Shown one piece after another: positions 1-8,390 of a stretch of DNA of 64,000 nucleotides; within the stretch, counting starts at the first letter, position 1, and each line of letters starts with the position of its first letter. This stretch comes from Uruburuella suis. GTDB taxonomy: Bacteria; Pseudomonadota; Gammaproteobacteria; Burkholderiales; Neisseriaceae. Where the stretch lies: the NCBI RefSeq assembly GCF_004341385.1, contig NZ_SLXE01000015.1:5362-69361 (forward strand), given 5' to 3'. Made by a program: the position numbers and the translations under genes. The notes beneath the pieces are model-generated. The model made no database searches. It saw nothing but the letters and a program-made list of their open reading frames with translations, and was not told the origin of the DNA.

Positions 1-457
1 CCACATCGTATTCGGGCAGCAAACGGCGGTATTGCGTTTTCACGGCATCGAGAATTTCGCGGTGCGGCGGCTCTTCGAAATCGAGGCGGATTAATTGCTG
101 GTTGCGCGCCACCACGCGCAATTTCACGGTGGTGGCGATATCGGCATCGCGCAGCAGATGGGCGGCTACGCCGTCTTGCTGCATCAGGCTATCGAGCGCG
201 GCGGCGGCTTCATCGTTGCCCACCACCGATAATAAAGCCGCATGGCCACCCAAAGCGGCGATATTGCGCGCCACGTTGGCCGCACCGCCGGCGCGTTGGT
301 CGACATGGCCGATTTTCGCCACCGGCACCGGCGCTTCGGGCGAAATGCGGGACACATCGCCAAACCAATAACGATCCAGCATCACATCGCCCACCACCAA
401 CACGCGGGCTTGGGCAAAGCGGTTTTTCAATTGTTTGTCGTCAACATGAAACATCAT
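1..457 (-). CDS. hldA: D-glycero-beta-D-manno-heptose-7-phosphate kinase (partial, N-terminal part)
   Basis: The gene reads leftward off the window edge; only the first ~152 residues are visible. The start (MMFHVDDKQ) lies downstream of a GGAGAT box at a rather long spacing. The protein shows the ribokinase-fold signature of RfaE/HldE kinases: VLVVGDVMLDRYW, then SRISPEAPVPV and GGAANVARNIAALGG, the sugar-binding and N-terminal PfkB motifs. In Neisseria the kinase and adenylyltransferase of the ADP-heptose pathway are usually separate proteins, so this is probably the kinase alone; the C-terminus that would confirm this is outside the window. It acts in the cytoplasm to make ADP-heptose for the lipooligosaccharide inner core. 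It follows pyrF on the same strand. Confidence 0.88.
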   Translation of the reverse strand, partial: MMFHVDDKQLKNRFAQARVLVVGDVMLDRYWFGDVSRISPEAPVPVAKIGHVDQRAGGAANVARNIAALGGHAALLSVVGNDEAAAALDSLMQQDGVAAHLLRDADIATTVKLRVVARNQQLIRLDFEEPPHREILDAVKTQYRRLLPEYDV

Positions 458-518
458 CGTTTGCTTTCATCTCCATGATTTAATTTTTCAGACGGCCTTT
501 TTTCAGACGACCTGCCTG

Positions 519-1244
519 CTAAACCAGCGCATTCACTTCGCGCAACACCGCCAGCGGGTCGGCGGCTTGCGTAATCGGCCGCCCCATCACCAAATAGCTC
601 GAGCCGGCGGCTAAAGCTTGGGCGGGGGTCATGATGCGGCGCTGGTCGTCTTGATTGCCTTCTGTGTTCAAGCGGATGCCGGGCGTAACCAACACAAAAT
701 CCTCACCGCGCTCGGCGCGCAGCAAGGCGGCTTCGTGGGCGGAACACACCACACCGTCGAGCCCGCTTTGCTGCGCCAGATTGGCCAGCGCCGACACTTG
801 CGCCTCAATGCTGCGCCCCACGCCGGTTTCGGCGAAATCCTGCGCATCCATGCTGGTGAGCACGGTCACGCCGATAAGCAGCGGCTTGTGGGCGCAACCG
901 GCCACGGCCTCAGCCGCGGCGGCCATCATGCGCCGGCCGCCCGAGGCGTGCATATCGACCATCCACACGCCCATATCGGCGGCCACTTTGCAGGCTTGCG
1001 CCACGGTGTGGGGAATATCGTGGTATTTCAAATCGAGAAAAAGCTTGAAGCCTTGGTTAATCAGGCTTTCGGCCAAGTGGCGGCCGCTGGCGGTGAAAAG
1101 CTCTTTGCCGATTTTGAGCTGGCAAGTGTCGGGCTCGAGCCGGCGCACAAAGGCGAGCGTGCTTTTTTCATCGGCAAAATCCAGCGCCACAATCACGGGC
1201 ATGCGCGCGGCGGCGGAGGGGAAATCGGTGATTAAAGGGTTCAT
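519..1244 (-). CDS. pyrF: Orotidine 5'-phosphate decarboxylase
   Basis: Decarboxylates OMP to UMP, the last step of de novo pyrimidine synthesis, in the cytoplasm. The protein (about 241 aa from MNPLITDF) has the PyrF signatures VIVALDFADEK, QLKIGKELF, the catalytic FLDLKYHDIPHTV (the Asp-x-Lys-x-x-Asp array), DMHASGG, and the phosphate-gripper end VTPGIR and YLVMGRPIT. The start at 1244 matches how Neisserial PyrF proteins begin; an ATG immediately before it (1247) and an upstream in-frame ATG at 1283 are alternatives, and no strong ribosome-binding site decides between them. The length is normal for the family. An inverted uptake-sequence pair lies upstream, separating it from the DMP19-like gene. 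Confidence 0.97.
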   Translation of the reverse strand: MNPLITDFPSAAARMPVIVALDFADEKSTLAFVRRLEPDTCQLKIGKELFTASGRHLAESLINQGFKLFLDLKYHDIPHTVAQACKVAADMGVWMVDMHASGGRRMMAAAAEAVAGCAHKPLLIGVTVLTSMDAQDFAETGVGRSIEAQVSALANLAQQSGLDGVVCSAHEAALLRAERGEDFVLVTPGIRLNTEGNQDDQRRIMTPAQALAAGSSYLVMGRPITQAADPLAVLREVNALV

Positions 1245-1264
1245 CATGCATTCCGTTATCGAGC

Positions 1265-1305
1265 GTTCAGACGGCCTTGGCAATAAGCATACAGGCCGTC
1301 TGAAA
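1265..1305. terminator. Inverted DNA uptake sequence pair
   Basis: Two oppositely oriented GCCGTCTGAA elements flank a short loop between the DMP19-like gene and pyrF. Such pairs commonly form Neisserial terminator hairpins; this loop (about 17 nt) is longer than usual, so termination is less certain. Confidence 0.5.
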
Positions 1306-1313
1306 CCGGTGTT

Positions 1314-1796
1314 TCAAGCAAGAAATTTGGCCGGATTCGCCTGCACATATTCGGCAGCGGCGGCCAAATCTTCATCGGCGGCATCGTAATAATCGCCGTC
1401 CAGCTCTTCAAAATCGGCAAAGCGCGCGCGTATGGCTTCCAGCGGTGCGCCTTCATCGGCCAGCGCTTCGATGGCGGCACCGTTTTTCTCATAAAGCGCG
1501 CGGGCTTGGTCGATTATTTTCGGCGTGGGCTTGATGCGCCAGCGGCGCAGGCTGTCGGCCAGCGGGTTCATAAACACATACTCGCCGTAGCCTGCGGCAA
1601 TGAGCTGCACAAAACCGCCCTCTTGCACTTGGCTGTCGAGATAGCAATAGGCCATCAGCGTGTGTTGCTCGTCGTTGAGCGCTTCCATCGCGGCCTCGCC
1701 TTCTGCTTCGATAAAAGCCAGATAGGCATCGCTGAGCGTGTAGAGAAAAGCGGCCGGGTCTTGCGGGTTGTAATCCGGTGCGGTGAAGCTTACCAT
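1314..1796 (-). CDS. DMP19-family (DUF4375) protein, possible DNA mimic
   Basis: A 160-residue, strongly acidic protein. The central VQEGGFVQLIAAGYGEYVF resembles the 'NGGF-x-Q-F' core of the DUF4375/DMP19 family. The characterised member from N. meningitidis (DMP19, about 165 aa) is a DNA-mimic protein that binds a transcription repressor; this is family knowledge. The assignment here rests on length, acidity and the motif. The C-terminal third (FADFEELDGDYYDAADED) is especially rich in Asp and Glu, as expected for a DNA mimic. It is a single gene flanked by uptake-sequence hairpins, so probably not in an operon with lapB. The actual binding partner cannot be told from the sequence. Confidence 0.7.
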   Translation of the reverse strand: MVSFTAPDYNPQDPAAFLYTLSDAYLAFIEAEGEAAMEALNDEQHTLMAYCYLDSQVQEGGFVQLIAAGYGEYVFMNPLADSLRRWRIKPTPKIIDQARALYEKNGAAIEALADEGAPLEAIRARFADFEELDGDYYDAADEDLAAAAEYVQANPAKFLA

Positions 1797-1820
1797 ATGG
1801 GTTCTCCTGCTTTTATTTTA

Positions 1821-1854
1821 TTCAGACGGCCTCAATCGGCAGGCCGTCTGAAAC
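1821..1854. terminator. Uptake-sequence hairpin downstream of lapB
   Basis: TTCAGACGGCC and GGCCGTCTGAA face each other across a ~10-nt loop just after the lapB stop codon, giving a stable hairpin that probably ends the lapA-lapB transcript. Confidence 0.6.
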
Positions 1855-1855
1855 T

Positions 1856-3025
1856 TTATACTTCAATGCGGTTGGGAGTGAAGGTTTCCCATTTGTTGCA
1901 GGCGGGGCAATGCCAGAAAAACACCTGCGATTTAAAGTGGCAGTTGCGGCAGCGATACATCAGCGATTTTTGCAGCTGGCGGCCGATCACGCCGCGCATC
2001 ATGTCGGCATCGGCTTTCCAGCTGGGCTCCAGCTCGCTGATTTGCAGGCCGAGCAGGCGGTAAACGCCGCCCAAATCGGGCTTTTGCCGCACCAATTCCA
2101 CCGCAGTTTGCGCCGCTTGCTGCTCGCCGTGCAAGAGCAGCGATTTATCGTAAATCACATTAATCAGGTCGAGCTGCGGAAAGGTTTTCATATAGCCGGT
2201 GAGCACATTGAGCCCTTCTTGCGGCAGGCCTTGTGCATCATAAGCGTCATAAAGGCGCTCGCCCACCATGCTCAAATAGGCATGGTTTTGCTTTTCAATC
2301 GCCGAATAAGCTTCAACGGCGGCGGCATAATGCCCTTCTTTTTGCTCGATGTCGCCCAAAATCATATTGGCACGGGTGCATTTTTTATTGGCATCGAGCG
2401 CTTTTTGCACGGCGGCGCGGGCGGCGGCAAAATCGGATTTAAACAAAGCCGCCTGCGCCAGCTCGCAATAAAATTGGGCGATTTCGAATTGATAGGTTTG
2501 CTCGTCGTGGCTGAGCCATTGCGCGGTGGCGATGGCTTTTTCCCAATCGCGGTCTTGCTGGTAGATATTGAGCAGCACTTGGCGCGCTTCTTTGCCCATA
2601 TTGCCGCTTTCCAGGCCGAGAAAAATCTGCTCGGCTCTGTCCACAAGGCCGGCGCTTTGGTAATTCTGCCCCAATTCAAACAACACGCGCTCGCGCTTTT
2701 CGCCCACGGTGTCGGGCGAATCAAGCAGCGCTTGGTGCATGGCGATGGCTTTGTCGTTTTCACCGCGCTGGCGGTAGAGCTTACCCAGGGTGAGGTTGAG
2801 GTCATACGATTGCGGCTGCTGGTCGATCACTTCGGCCAATTCGCGTGCGGCTTTGCCGCTGTTGCGGTCGACCAGCGCATCGAGGCTTTTATAGAAGCCC
2901 ACCGGCACGCTTTTGGCCTGCTTGAGCACGGTTTTCATGTCTACCCGCGCGGCAAACCAGCCCATGGCGAAAAACACCGGCAACAGGATAATCGGCAGCA
3001 GCCACATCCAGATTTCGTTTTCCAT
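1856..3025 (-). CDS. lapB: Lipopolysaccharide assembly protein B
   Basis: 389 aa, the usual length for LapB/YciM. It has one N-terminal membrane anchor (residues ~7-26, IWMWLLPIILLPVFFAMGWF), about nine TPR-like helical repeats, and a C-terminal rubredoxin-type metal site formed by YRCRNCHFKS and WHCPACNKWETF (two CxxC pairs). LapB sits on the cytoplasmic face of the inner membrane and, in enterobacteria, controls LpxC turnover and LPS assembly. It follows lapA with a few bases between them, the conserved lapA-lapB pair. Confidence 0.95.
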   Translation of the reverse strand: MENEIWMWLLPIILLPVFFAMGWFAARVDMKTVLKQAKSVPVGFYKSLDALVDRNSGKAARELAEVIDQQPQSYDLNLTLGKLYRQRGENDKAIAMHQALLDSPDTVGEKRERVLFELGQNYQSAGLVDRAEQIFLGLESGNMGKEARQVLLNIYQQDRDWEKAIATAQWLSHDEQTYQFEIAQFYCELAQAALFKSDFAAARAAVQKALDANKKCTRANMILGDIEQKEGHYAAAVEAYSAIEKQNHAYLSMVGERLYDAYDAQGLPQEGLNVLTGYMKTFPQLDLINVIYDKSLLLHGEQQAAQTAVELVRQKPDLGGVYRLLGLQISELEPSWKADADMMRGVIGRQLQKSLMYRCRNCHFKSQVFFWHCPACNKWETFTPNRIEV

Positions 3026-3031
3026 GCGCGC

Positions 3032-3325
3032 TTATTCCTTGGCGGCCGCAGGCACGGCCACATCATGGCTGCTCAGGCGGGCGGATTTCTTCACTTCGGC
3101 GCGCAGGCGCGCGTTTTCGTTGCGCAGCGAGAGCAGTCGGCCGAAAAGCGCCAGCAGGCCAAACACCGCACCCACCAAAAAAGCACCAAACAACACCAAA
3201 ATCAGCGGCAGGCTCACTTCTTGACCGGGCAGATAGAAAAACTGCACCGCCTGCGTGTTGCTCACTGCCAGCAGTAAAAACACCAGCAGCACAATAATTT
3301 TGATTATCAAATAAACCGTTTTCAT
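3032..3325 (-). CDS. lapA: Lipopolysaccharide assembly protein A domain protein (DUF1049)
   Basis: 97 aa from MKTVYLIIKIIVL, preceded by a GGAGAA box, which supports this start over the upstream ATG at 3370. Two hydrophobic segments (residues ~4-22 and ~40-64) are followed by a short coiled region rich in Arg and Glu (SLRNENARLRAEVKK). This is the LapA/DUF1049 layout. It pairs with LapB. In many Neisseria, ihfB lies upstream of lapA; here the end of the phenol operon is found instead. Confidence 0.9.
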   Translation of the reverse strand: MKTVYLIIKIIVLLVFLLLAVSNTQAVQFFYLPGQEVSLPLILVLFGAFLVGAVFGLLALFGRLLSLRNENARLRAEVKKSARLSSHDVAVPAAAKE

Positions 3326-3403
3326 CAAATTCTCCGGAGGATGCGGTTGAGGCCGTCTGAAATAATGCACGGCGCTAGTTTAAACGATTTGTGTAAAGCG
3401 CAC

Positions 3404-3432
3404 AAAAAAAGCGCCCTTGCCGGGACGCTTTA
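3404..3432 (-). terminator. Rho-independent terminator of the phenol operon
   Basis: On the minus strand AAAGCG-(T)-CCC pairs with GGG-CGCTTT around a 5-nt loop and is followed by a run of T. It lies 27 bases past the last gene of the operon. Confidence 0.75.
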
Positions 3433-3458
3433 TCATTAAGAAAACCGGAGCCACGGTT

Positions 3459-4352
3459 TTATTTTGAAAGCGGAAACACCGCTTTGAGCCACACGGCGTT
3501 GCCCTCTGGGCGGTTTTGCGCCACCACTTCTTTCTGCCATTTGAGGCTCGCAAACCAGCCTTTGCCGCTGTCGTATTTCACCGAGGGGCCGATGGCGAAG
3601 GCGCGGGTTTTGCTGTGGGCGAGCGTTTCGCCGTGTTGTTTGTCGGACGTGGTTTGTTGCAGCGCATAGCCGCCCACGCCGGCCGTCCAGCCGTTTCCGA
3701 ATGCCCAGCCGGCGGAATAATCGGCGTGCAATTCGTCGCCGCTTTTATAGTCGGTGTCGCTGTTGCGCTGGTTGAAAATATAGCCGATTTTGGCATCGGC
3801 CACCACGCCTTTGGGCTGCACATAAGAAACGGCATACACAGGCTCGACGGCCCAATGGTTGGTGCCGATATTGGCCAGATCGTTTTTATCGTAACGGCCG
3901 GTGGGCAGATAGGTGTCGAGCGCCACAATGCTGTGCAGCTTGTCGCTGTGGTGGTAGCCCAGCGCTGCGCCGACCACAATGTCGCCTAGGCCGGTTTTGC
4001 GCTGGCGGCGGCTGCCGGCTTCCACTTCCAAATCGACCAGCGGCACGATGGTGTGCAGCGCCAAATCGCCGCCGAGCACTTTTTGCGGTGTGACCCAAAT
4101 CAGGCGCGGGGCTATCACGTTGGCATTGATGCTGAAATTGGGCATGTTGAGGTTATCGCCGTTGTGGTCGTTGAGGCGGCCGGCGTGATAGTGCTGGCCA
4201 TACACCATGCCATACACGCCCGGCGGCGGCAGCGCACCGGCCATAAAGCCTTCCACGCCATGCGGGTAAATGGATGCGCCGCCTTCGGTGGCATGCGCTT
4301 GTGCGGCCAGCGCCAGCAAGGCGATGGCGGGGAAAATGCGGGTGGGGCTCAT
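3459..4352 (-). CDS. Outer-membrane channel of the phenol meta-pathway (SphA/MetA family)
   Basis: 297 aa. It has a cleavable signal peptide (residues 1-21, ending AQAHA) followed by aromatic-rich alternating beta strands, typical of the 'MetA-pathway of phenol degradation' family (PF13557). Members are thought to be outer-membrane beta-barrels that admit hydrophobic aromatic compounds; this is family knowledge and the substrate here is inferred from context. The C-terminus lacks the canonical final Phe (it ends FPLSK). AGGAG precedes the ATG. It is the last gene of the operon and is separated from dmpE by 286 bp of repeats, so it might also have its own promoter. Confidence 0.8.
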   Translation of the reverse strand: MSPTRIFPAIALLALAAQAHATEGGASIYPHGVEGFMAGALPPPGVYGMVYGQHYHAGRLNDHNGDNLNMPNFSINANVIAPRLIWVTPQKVLGGDLALHTIVPLVDLEVEAGSRRQRKTGLGDIVVGAALGYHHSDKLHSIVALDTYLPTGRYDKNDLANIGTNHWAVEPVYAVSYVQPKGVVADAKIGYIFNQRNSDTDYKSGDELHADYSAGWAFGNGWTAGVGGYALQQTTSDKQHGETLAHSKTRAFAIGPSVKYDSGKGWFASLKWQKEVVAQNRPEGNAVWLKAVFPLSK

Positions 4353-4638
4353 GGGGTTTCTCCTGGGGGTTGTTGTGTTTTTTTAGGTGGGTTGCAGGCC
4401 GTCTGAAAGCTGACGGGAGCGAATTGCCGCTTGAGTTTCAGACGGCCTGATACAAAAACCAGGCAAGCCTTCGGAAACCCTTTTAAACAATATAAAACAA
4501 GAACATGCCGAATCTAAACAGGGTTTATGAGCAAACACGCATGCGGTTTCAGCGTGCTGTATAACGCGCGCGTGCCTATGGCACACACCCTACACACGCT
4601 TGCGCTACACGCTTGTGCTTACCAAGGCCGTCTGAAAC
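4353..4638. repeat. Intergenic repeats between the channel gene and dmpE
   Basis: 286 bp without a gene. It holds an inverted pair of uptake sequences (about 4397-4447) and, near 4568-4600, a copy of the GGCACACACCCTACACACG repeat found at several other places in the window. No promoter could be assigned with confidence. Confidence 0.6.
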
Positions 4639-5424
4639 TCAGTTGAAGCGCACGGAAGCTTGGCCGATGCCGCCGACAGACACCGAAAAATAATCGCCCG
4701 GCTGCACCCATTCGAGCGGCACCAGCGCGCCGGACAAAATCACTTCGCCGGCTTTGAGGCCGATGCCGAAGCGCCCGAGCGTGTTGGCGAGCCAGGCCAC
4801 GCAGTTCACCGGGCTACCCAGCGCGGCCGCGCCGGCGCCGGTGCTGATGATTTTGCCGTTTTTCTCCACCACCATGCCGCAGGTGGCCAAATCAAGCTTG
4901 CGCGGGCTCACGGCGGTGTCGCCCAAAAGCAGCACGCCGCAGGATGCGTTGTCGGCAATGGTGTCTTGGATTTTGATTTGCCAACTTTCAATGCGTGAAT
5001 CCACAATTTCAAAACACGGCATCACGCATTCGGTGGCGGCGAGCACATCGGCGGCGCTGATGCCGGGGCCCATAAGGTCTTTTTTCAGAATAAAGGCGAT
5101 TTCACCTTCGGCGCGCGGCTGTATCATGCTTTGGCCAACGTCGATTTCCTGCCCCTGGCTATACACCATTTTGTCGGTGAGGTAGCCGAAATCGGGCTGG
5201 TCCACGCCCAGCATGTGCTGCACGGCATGCGAGGTGAGGCCGATTTTTTTGCCGACGATGCGCTCGCCCGCATCGAGGCGGTGTTGCAGAAATTGCAGCG
5301 AAATCTGATAAGCATCATCAATGCTGATGTCGGGCGCTTGCTCGGTGAGCGGGCGCACGCTTTGGCGGCTTTGCATGGCTTGGTAGAGCATGTGGCCGTA
5401 GTGGCGGATATCTTCCGGATTCAT
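4639..5424 (-). CDS. dmpE: 2-hydroxypenta-2,4-dienoate hydratase
   Basis: 261 aa. Adds water to 2-hydroxypenta-2,4-dienoate to give 4-hydroxy-2-oxovalerate. It reads like DmpE along its whole length: GERIVGKKIGLTS, HQ/DQPDFGYLTD, IQPRAEGEIAF, DVLAATECV, VDSRI, and the very conserved TGAGAAALGSPVNCVAWLAN and LKAGEVILSGALVPLE. The IQPRAEGEIAFIL stretch carries the acidic metal-binding residues of the hydratase/decarboxylase fold. It is related to dmpH in this operon but is the hydratase by its closer match to DmpE. AAAGGAG precedes the ATG. An uptake-sequence hairpin separates it from dmpC. Confidence 0.95.
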   Translation of the reverse strand: MNPEDIRHYGHMLYQAMQSRQSVRPLTEQAPDISIDDAYQISLQFLQHRLDAGERIVGKKIGLTSHAVQHMLGVDQPDFGYLTDKMVYSQGQEIDVGQSMIQPRAEGEIAFILKKDLMGPGISAADVLAATECVMPCFEIVDSRIESWQIKIQDTIADNASCGVLLLGDTAVSPRKLDLATCGMVVEKNGKIISTGAGAAALGSPVNCVAWLANTLGRFGIGLKAGEVILSGALVPLEWVQPGDYFSVSVGGIGQASVRFN

Positions 5425-5433
5425 GGTTGGCTC

Positions 5434-5471
5434 CTTTGAGGCCGTCTGAAAAAAGGTTCAGACGGCCTGTT
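5434..5471. repeat. Inverted uptake sequences between dmpC and dmpE
   Basis: GAGGCCGTCTGAA and TTCAGACGGCC face each other over a short A-rich loop. This could attenuate transcription within the operon. Confidence 0.5.
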
Positions 5472-5541
5472 TTGTGTGGGTATGTTGATGCGCTTGTGCA
5501 GGCTGAAAAGCAGGTGCGCGGCTTTCGGCCTGCGGCCGAAT

Positions 5542-5561
5542 GTCGGATTCGAGAATCCGAC
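5542..5561. repeat. Partial copy of the GTCGGATTC palindrome element
   Basis: A 20-bp near-palindrome GTCGGATTCGAGAATCCGAC. It is one arm of the ~90-bp element found complete at about 12.85, 45.70 and 56.55 kb. Confidence 0.6.
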
Positions 5562-5583
5562 CTGCGGGTTTCAGACGGCCTCA

Positions 5584-7044
5584 TCACATTTTGATGCAGA
5601 TATTCTTCAGCTCGGTGTAAAACTCCAGCCCGTGCACGCCGCCTTCGCGGCCGATGCCCGATTGTTTGGCGCCGCCGAATGCGGTGCGCAAGTCGCGCAG
5701 AAACCAGCTGTTTACCCACACGATGCCGGCCTCTATCTGCTCGGCCACGCGGATGGCGCGGCTGCTGTTTTCGGTCCAGATGGCGGCGGCCAGGCCGTAG
5801 CGGGTGTCGTTGGCCAGCGCAATGGCTTCTTCTTCGCTGTCGAAGGGGCGGATGTGGCAGCAGGGGCCGAAGATTTCTTCGCGCACCACGCGGGCATCGT
5901 CGGAGAGGCCGGTCCAGATGGTGGGCGAAATCCATGCGCCTTCATTGAGTGCGGCACCCATATCGGGCACGCCGCCGCCGATTTCCACGGTAGCGCCCTC
6001 TTCTTCCGCAAGCCGGTAATACGACAGCACTTTTTCGCGGTGCTCAAGGCTTACCAAGGGACCGAAATTGGCTTCCGGATCATCGGGGCGGCCGGGCTTG
6101 AGCTTGGCGGTTTCTTCTTTCATGCGGCGCAAAAAGGCGTCAAAAAGCGGCCGCTCCACATAGATGCGCTCGGTGCCGAGGCACACTTGGCCGCAGTTGA
6201 CAAACGCCGAGCGCATGCTGCCTTCCACCGCTTTTTCCAAATTGCAGTCGGCAAACACAATGGCCGGGTTTTTGCCGCCGCATTCGAGCGAAATATTGCG
6301 CAAGCCCACCGATGCGGCCTGCATGATGATTTCGCCGGTGCGGGTTTCGCCGGTGAAGGTGATGGCGTCGATGCCCGGATGGGCGGTGAGGAAAGCGCCG
6401 GCCGAATCGGGGCCGAAGCCGTGCACCACGTTAAACACGCCCGGCGGCACGCCGCATTCGTTCATCACTTCGCCAAGCAGCGTGGTGGTGGCGGGGGTTT
6501 CTTCAGATGGCTTCACCACCACGGTGTTGCCGCAGGCGAGCGCGGGGCCCACTTTCCAGGTCATCAGCAGCAGGGGCAGGTTCCACGGTGAAATCACGGC
6601 AATCACGCCTTTGGGCGTGCGCTGCCCGATGTTGAGCGCGCCGGCGCCGTCGGGCGTGTCGAGACGGAAGGCTTCGGTGGGGTGGTTGGCCAGCGTTTCC
6701 GAGAAAGCTTTGAAATTGGCCGCGCCACGCGGAATATCAATGTGCGCGGCCATTTTGTGCGGCTTGCCGGTGTCGCGGCATTCGGCTTCGAGAAATTCAT
6801 CGAAACGCTCGTTGATGCGCTCGGCCACTTTGTTGAGCAACTCGATGCGCGCGGCTTGGGTGAGCTTGCCCCAAGGCTCGCTCAGGGCGGCGCGGGCGGC
6901 GGCCACGGCGGCATCCACTTCTTCCCTGCCCGCTTCGTGCACAAGCCCTATCAGGCTGTTGTCCACGGGGCTGCGGTTTTCAAAAGTTTTGCCGCTTTGC
7001 GAGCCGATATACACGCCGTTGATAAAATGTTTGAATTCTTGCAT
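5584..7044 (-). CDS. dmpC: 2-hydroxymuconic semialdehyde dehydrogenase
   Basis: 486 aa, the usual length. NAD-dependent oxidation of the catechol ring-cleavage product to 2-hydroxymuconate (4-oxalocrotonate enol), the start of the oxidative branch. Aldehyde dehydrogenase hallmarks are present in order: SPWNLPLLLMTWKVGPALACGN, the Rossmann VKPSEETP, ITFTGETRTGE, general-base Glu in SLECGGKNP, nucleophilic Cys in NCGQVCLGTERIYVE, and EEIFGPCCHIRPF. The C-terminal GGAKQSGIGREGG is also typical. Start ATG is preceded by GGAAAC. Cytoplasmic tetramer by family knowledge. No dmpD follows it, unlike the Pseudomonas order. Confidence 0.96.
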   Translation of the reverse strand: MQEFKHFINGVYIGSQSGKTFENRSPVDNSLIGLVHEAGREEVDAAVAAARAALSEPWGKLTQAARIELLNKVAERINERFDEFLEAECRDTGKPHKMAAHIDIPRGAANFKAFSETLANHPTEAFRLDTPDGAGALNIGQRTPKGVIAVISPWNLPLLLMTWKVGPALACGNTVVVKPSEETPATTTLLGEVMNECGVPPGVFNVVHGFGPDSAGAFLTAHPGIDAITFTGETRTGEIIMQAASVGLRNISLECGGKNPAIVFADCNLEKAVEGSMRSAFVNCGQVCLGTERIYVERPLFDAFLRRMKEETAKLKPGRPDDPEANFGPLVSLEHREKVLSYYRLAEEEGATVEIGGGVPDMGAALNEGAWISPTIWTGLSDDARVVREEIFGPCCHIRPFDSEEEAIALANDTRYGLAAAIWTENSSRAIRVAEQIEAGIVWVNSWFLRDLRTAFGGAKQSGIGREGGVHGLEFYTELKNICIKM

Positions 7045-7111
7045 GGCTGGTTTCCTGAATAAAAGTAATCTTTCAGACGGCCTGATAAAGATTCAGGCCG
7101 TCTGAAAACAT

Positions 7112-8038
7112 TTAAGTCAACACCGACAAAAAGCGCTCATTAAGCTGGCGGTCGTGATAGAAAATGGCTTTGCCCAGCTCTTGCGCATCCCAGGTGATCA
7201 CGGGGTGGTCTTGATAGCGGTAGCCGCCGCCGGCAAACACTTCGTTGCGGTTGCCCGAGGGGTCGAAGAAATAAATCGTCTGCCCCTGCGTGAGGCCGTG
7301 GCGGGTGGGGCCGATGTCGAGCGAAGTGTCGGTCATGGAAATCAGGTCGGCCGCCATCAACACATCCTGCCAAGTGTCGAGGTAAAACGAAGCATGGTGA
7401 AACTTGCCTTTTTCGGCATGCTTGATAAAAGCCACATCGTGCGCTTTCATCGACACGCTCAAAAATTGGGCAATGCGCTCGCCATCGGGCGTGAGCACCT
7501 GCTCGGCCAAATCAAAGCCCAACACTTCGTTAAACAATTTAAACGTGCCGTCGAGATCATCGCCATAAAGCAGGCAGTGATCGAAACGGGTGGCCTTCAT
7601 ACCTTTCAAATCGCGCGGCCAAGCTTCGGGGTTGTGGCTGCCGATGCCGTAGCGGTCGTTTTGCTCTTTGTCGGCATAAAGCTCAAACACATGCCCCGTG
7701 GGCGCGGTGAAGCGCACGCGCCGGCCGCAGCCGGCCAACTCACCCGCTTCGATTTCGGCCACATCCAAGCCGCCGAAAGCTTCCAGCTCTTGCTTCAGCT
7801 TACTGAGCGTGGCGTCGTCCACCACCTTGAATGCCATAAAATCCATGCCCGCGCTGTCGGCTTCGCGCAACACCACCGAAAATTTGTCCACTTCGGTCAA
7901 GCCTTTGAAATACACGCGGCCTTGTTCATCTTGGCCGGCCTCAATCAGGCCGAGCAAGTCGCGGTAGTGGGCGATGGCCTCTTCCATATCCAGCACACGG
8001 ATTTGCACGTGGCCCGGACGCATTACACCTTTTCTCAT
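7112..8038 (-). CDS. dmpB: Catechol 2,3-dioxygenase (extradiol)
   Basis: 308 aa against 307 in the Pseudomonas enzymes, which it follows closely. Cleaves catechol next to the hydroxyls to 2-hydroxymuconic semialdehyde using Fe(II) and O2. The predicted iron ligands are His154 (RFDHCLLYG), His215 (GKFHHASFY) and Glu266 (GNRNEVFAGG), each shifted by one from XylE. The active-site residues His200 (KAHDVAF), His247 (TRHGLTQG) and Tyr256 are also present. Start ATG has GGAG at good spacing; an internal ATG at codon 6 (MRPGH) is a weaker alternative. It directly follows the ferredoxin gene dmpQ, whose product reactivates the oxidised iron of this enzyme. Confidence 0.97.
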   Translation of the reverse strand: MRKGVMRPGHVQIRVLDMEEAIAHYRDLLGLIEAGQDEQGRVYFKGLTEVDKFSVVLREADSAGMDFMAFKVVDDATLSKLKQELEAFGGLDVAEIEAGELAGCGRRVRFTAPTGHVFELYADKEQNDRYGIGSHNPEAWPRDLKGMKATRFDHCLLYGDDLDGTFKLFNEVLGFDLAEQVLTPDGERIAQFLSVSMKAHDVAFIKHAEKGKFHHASFYLDTWQDVLMAADLISMTDTSLDIGPTRHGLTQGQTIYFFDPSGNRNEVFAGGGYRYQDHPVITWDAQELGKAIFYHDRQLNERFLSVLT

Positions 8039-8042
8039 CTCG

Positions 8043-8390
8043 CTACTCCTTTGGTTTTATTTCTGTGGGGGTGCCGGCCGGCACAAACGAATCGCGCCGC
8101 ACCGGCTCTTCGGGCGATATTTCCATATCGCTCTGGGGAAACACCCGGCAGGCCAGCACCACGCCCTGCCGGAGATCTTCTTCATTAATGTGCGCCTTGC
8201 TCATGGCTTTGCTGCGAAATTGCCCCGACCACACACGCACCCGGCACACGCCGCAGCCACCGCCACGGCAGCCCGCGGCCACATCCCGATTGCAGCGGCG
8301 CTCCAACGCGGCCAACAGCGATTTACCCTCGGGCACCTCCACACACAGCGGCGGCGCGGCTTCTTTTTTGATGCAGACAACAGGGCACAC
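8043..8390 (-). CDS. dmpQ: Chloroplast-type 2Fe-2S ferredoxin
   Basis: The start chosen is a GTG at 8390 because a perfect AGGAGG ends six bases before it; the open frame continues upstream into repeat sequence with no comparable signal. This gives 115 aa, close to the ~112 of DmpQ/XylT. Cluster ligands are visible as AAGCRGGGCGVC (C-x4-C-x2-C) plus a distal Cys in VVLACRVFPQSD. By family knowledge the protein re-reduces the inactivated Fe(III) form of catechol 2,3-dioxygenase, and dmpB lies 4 bp downstream. An extra N-terminal Cys pair (MCPVVC) is notable. Confidence 0.88.
   Translation of the reverse strand: MCPVVCIKKEAAPPLCVEVPEGKSLLAALERRCNRDVAAGCRGGGCGVCRVRVWSGQFRSKAMSKAHINEEDLRQGVVLACRVFPQSDMEISPEEPVRRDSFVPAGTPTEIKPKE

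Noticed and set aside
102..478. Plus-strand open frames at the left edge
   Set aside because: They are antisense to the heptose kinase, whose minus-strand frame has clear PfkB-family motifs.
1910..3277. A 455-codon plus-strand open frame
   Set aside because: Antisense to lapB and lapA; low-complexity His/Ala-rich product.
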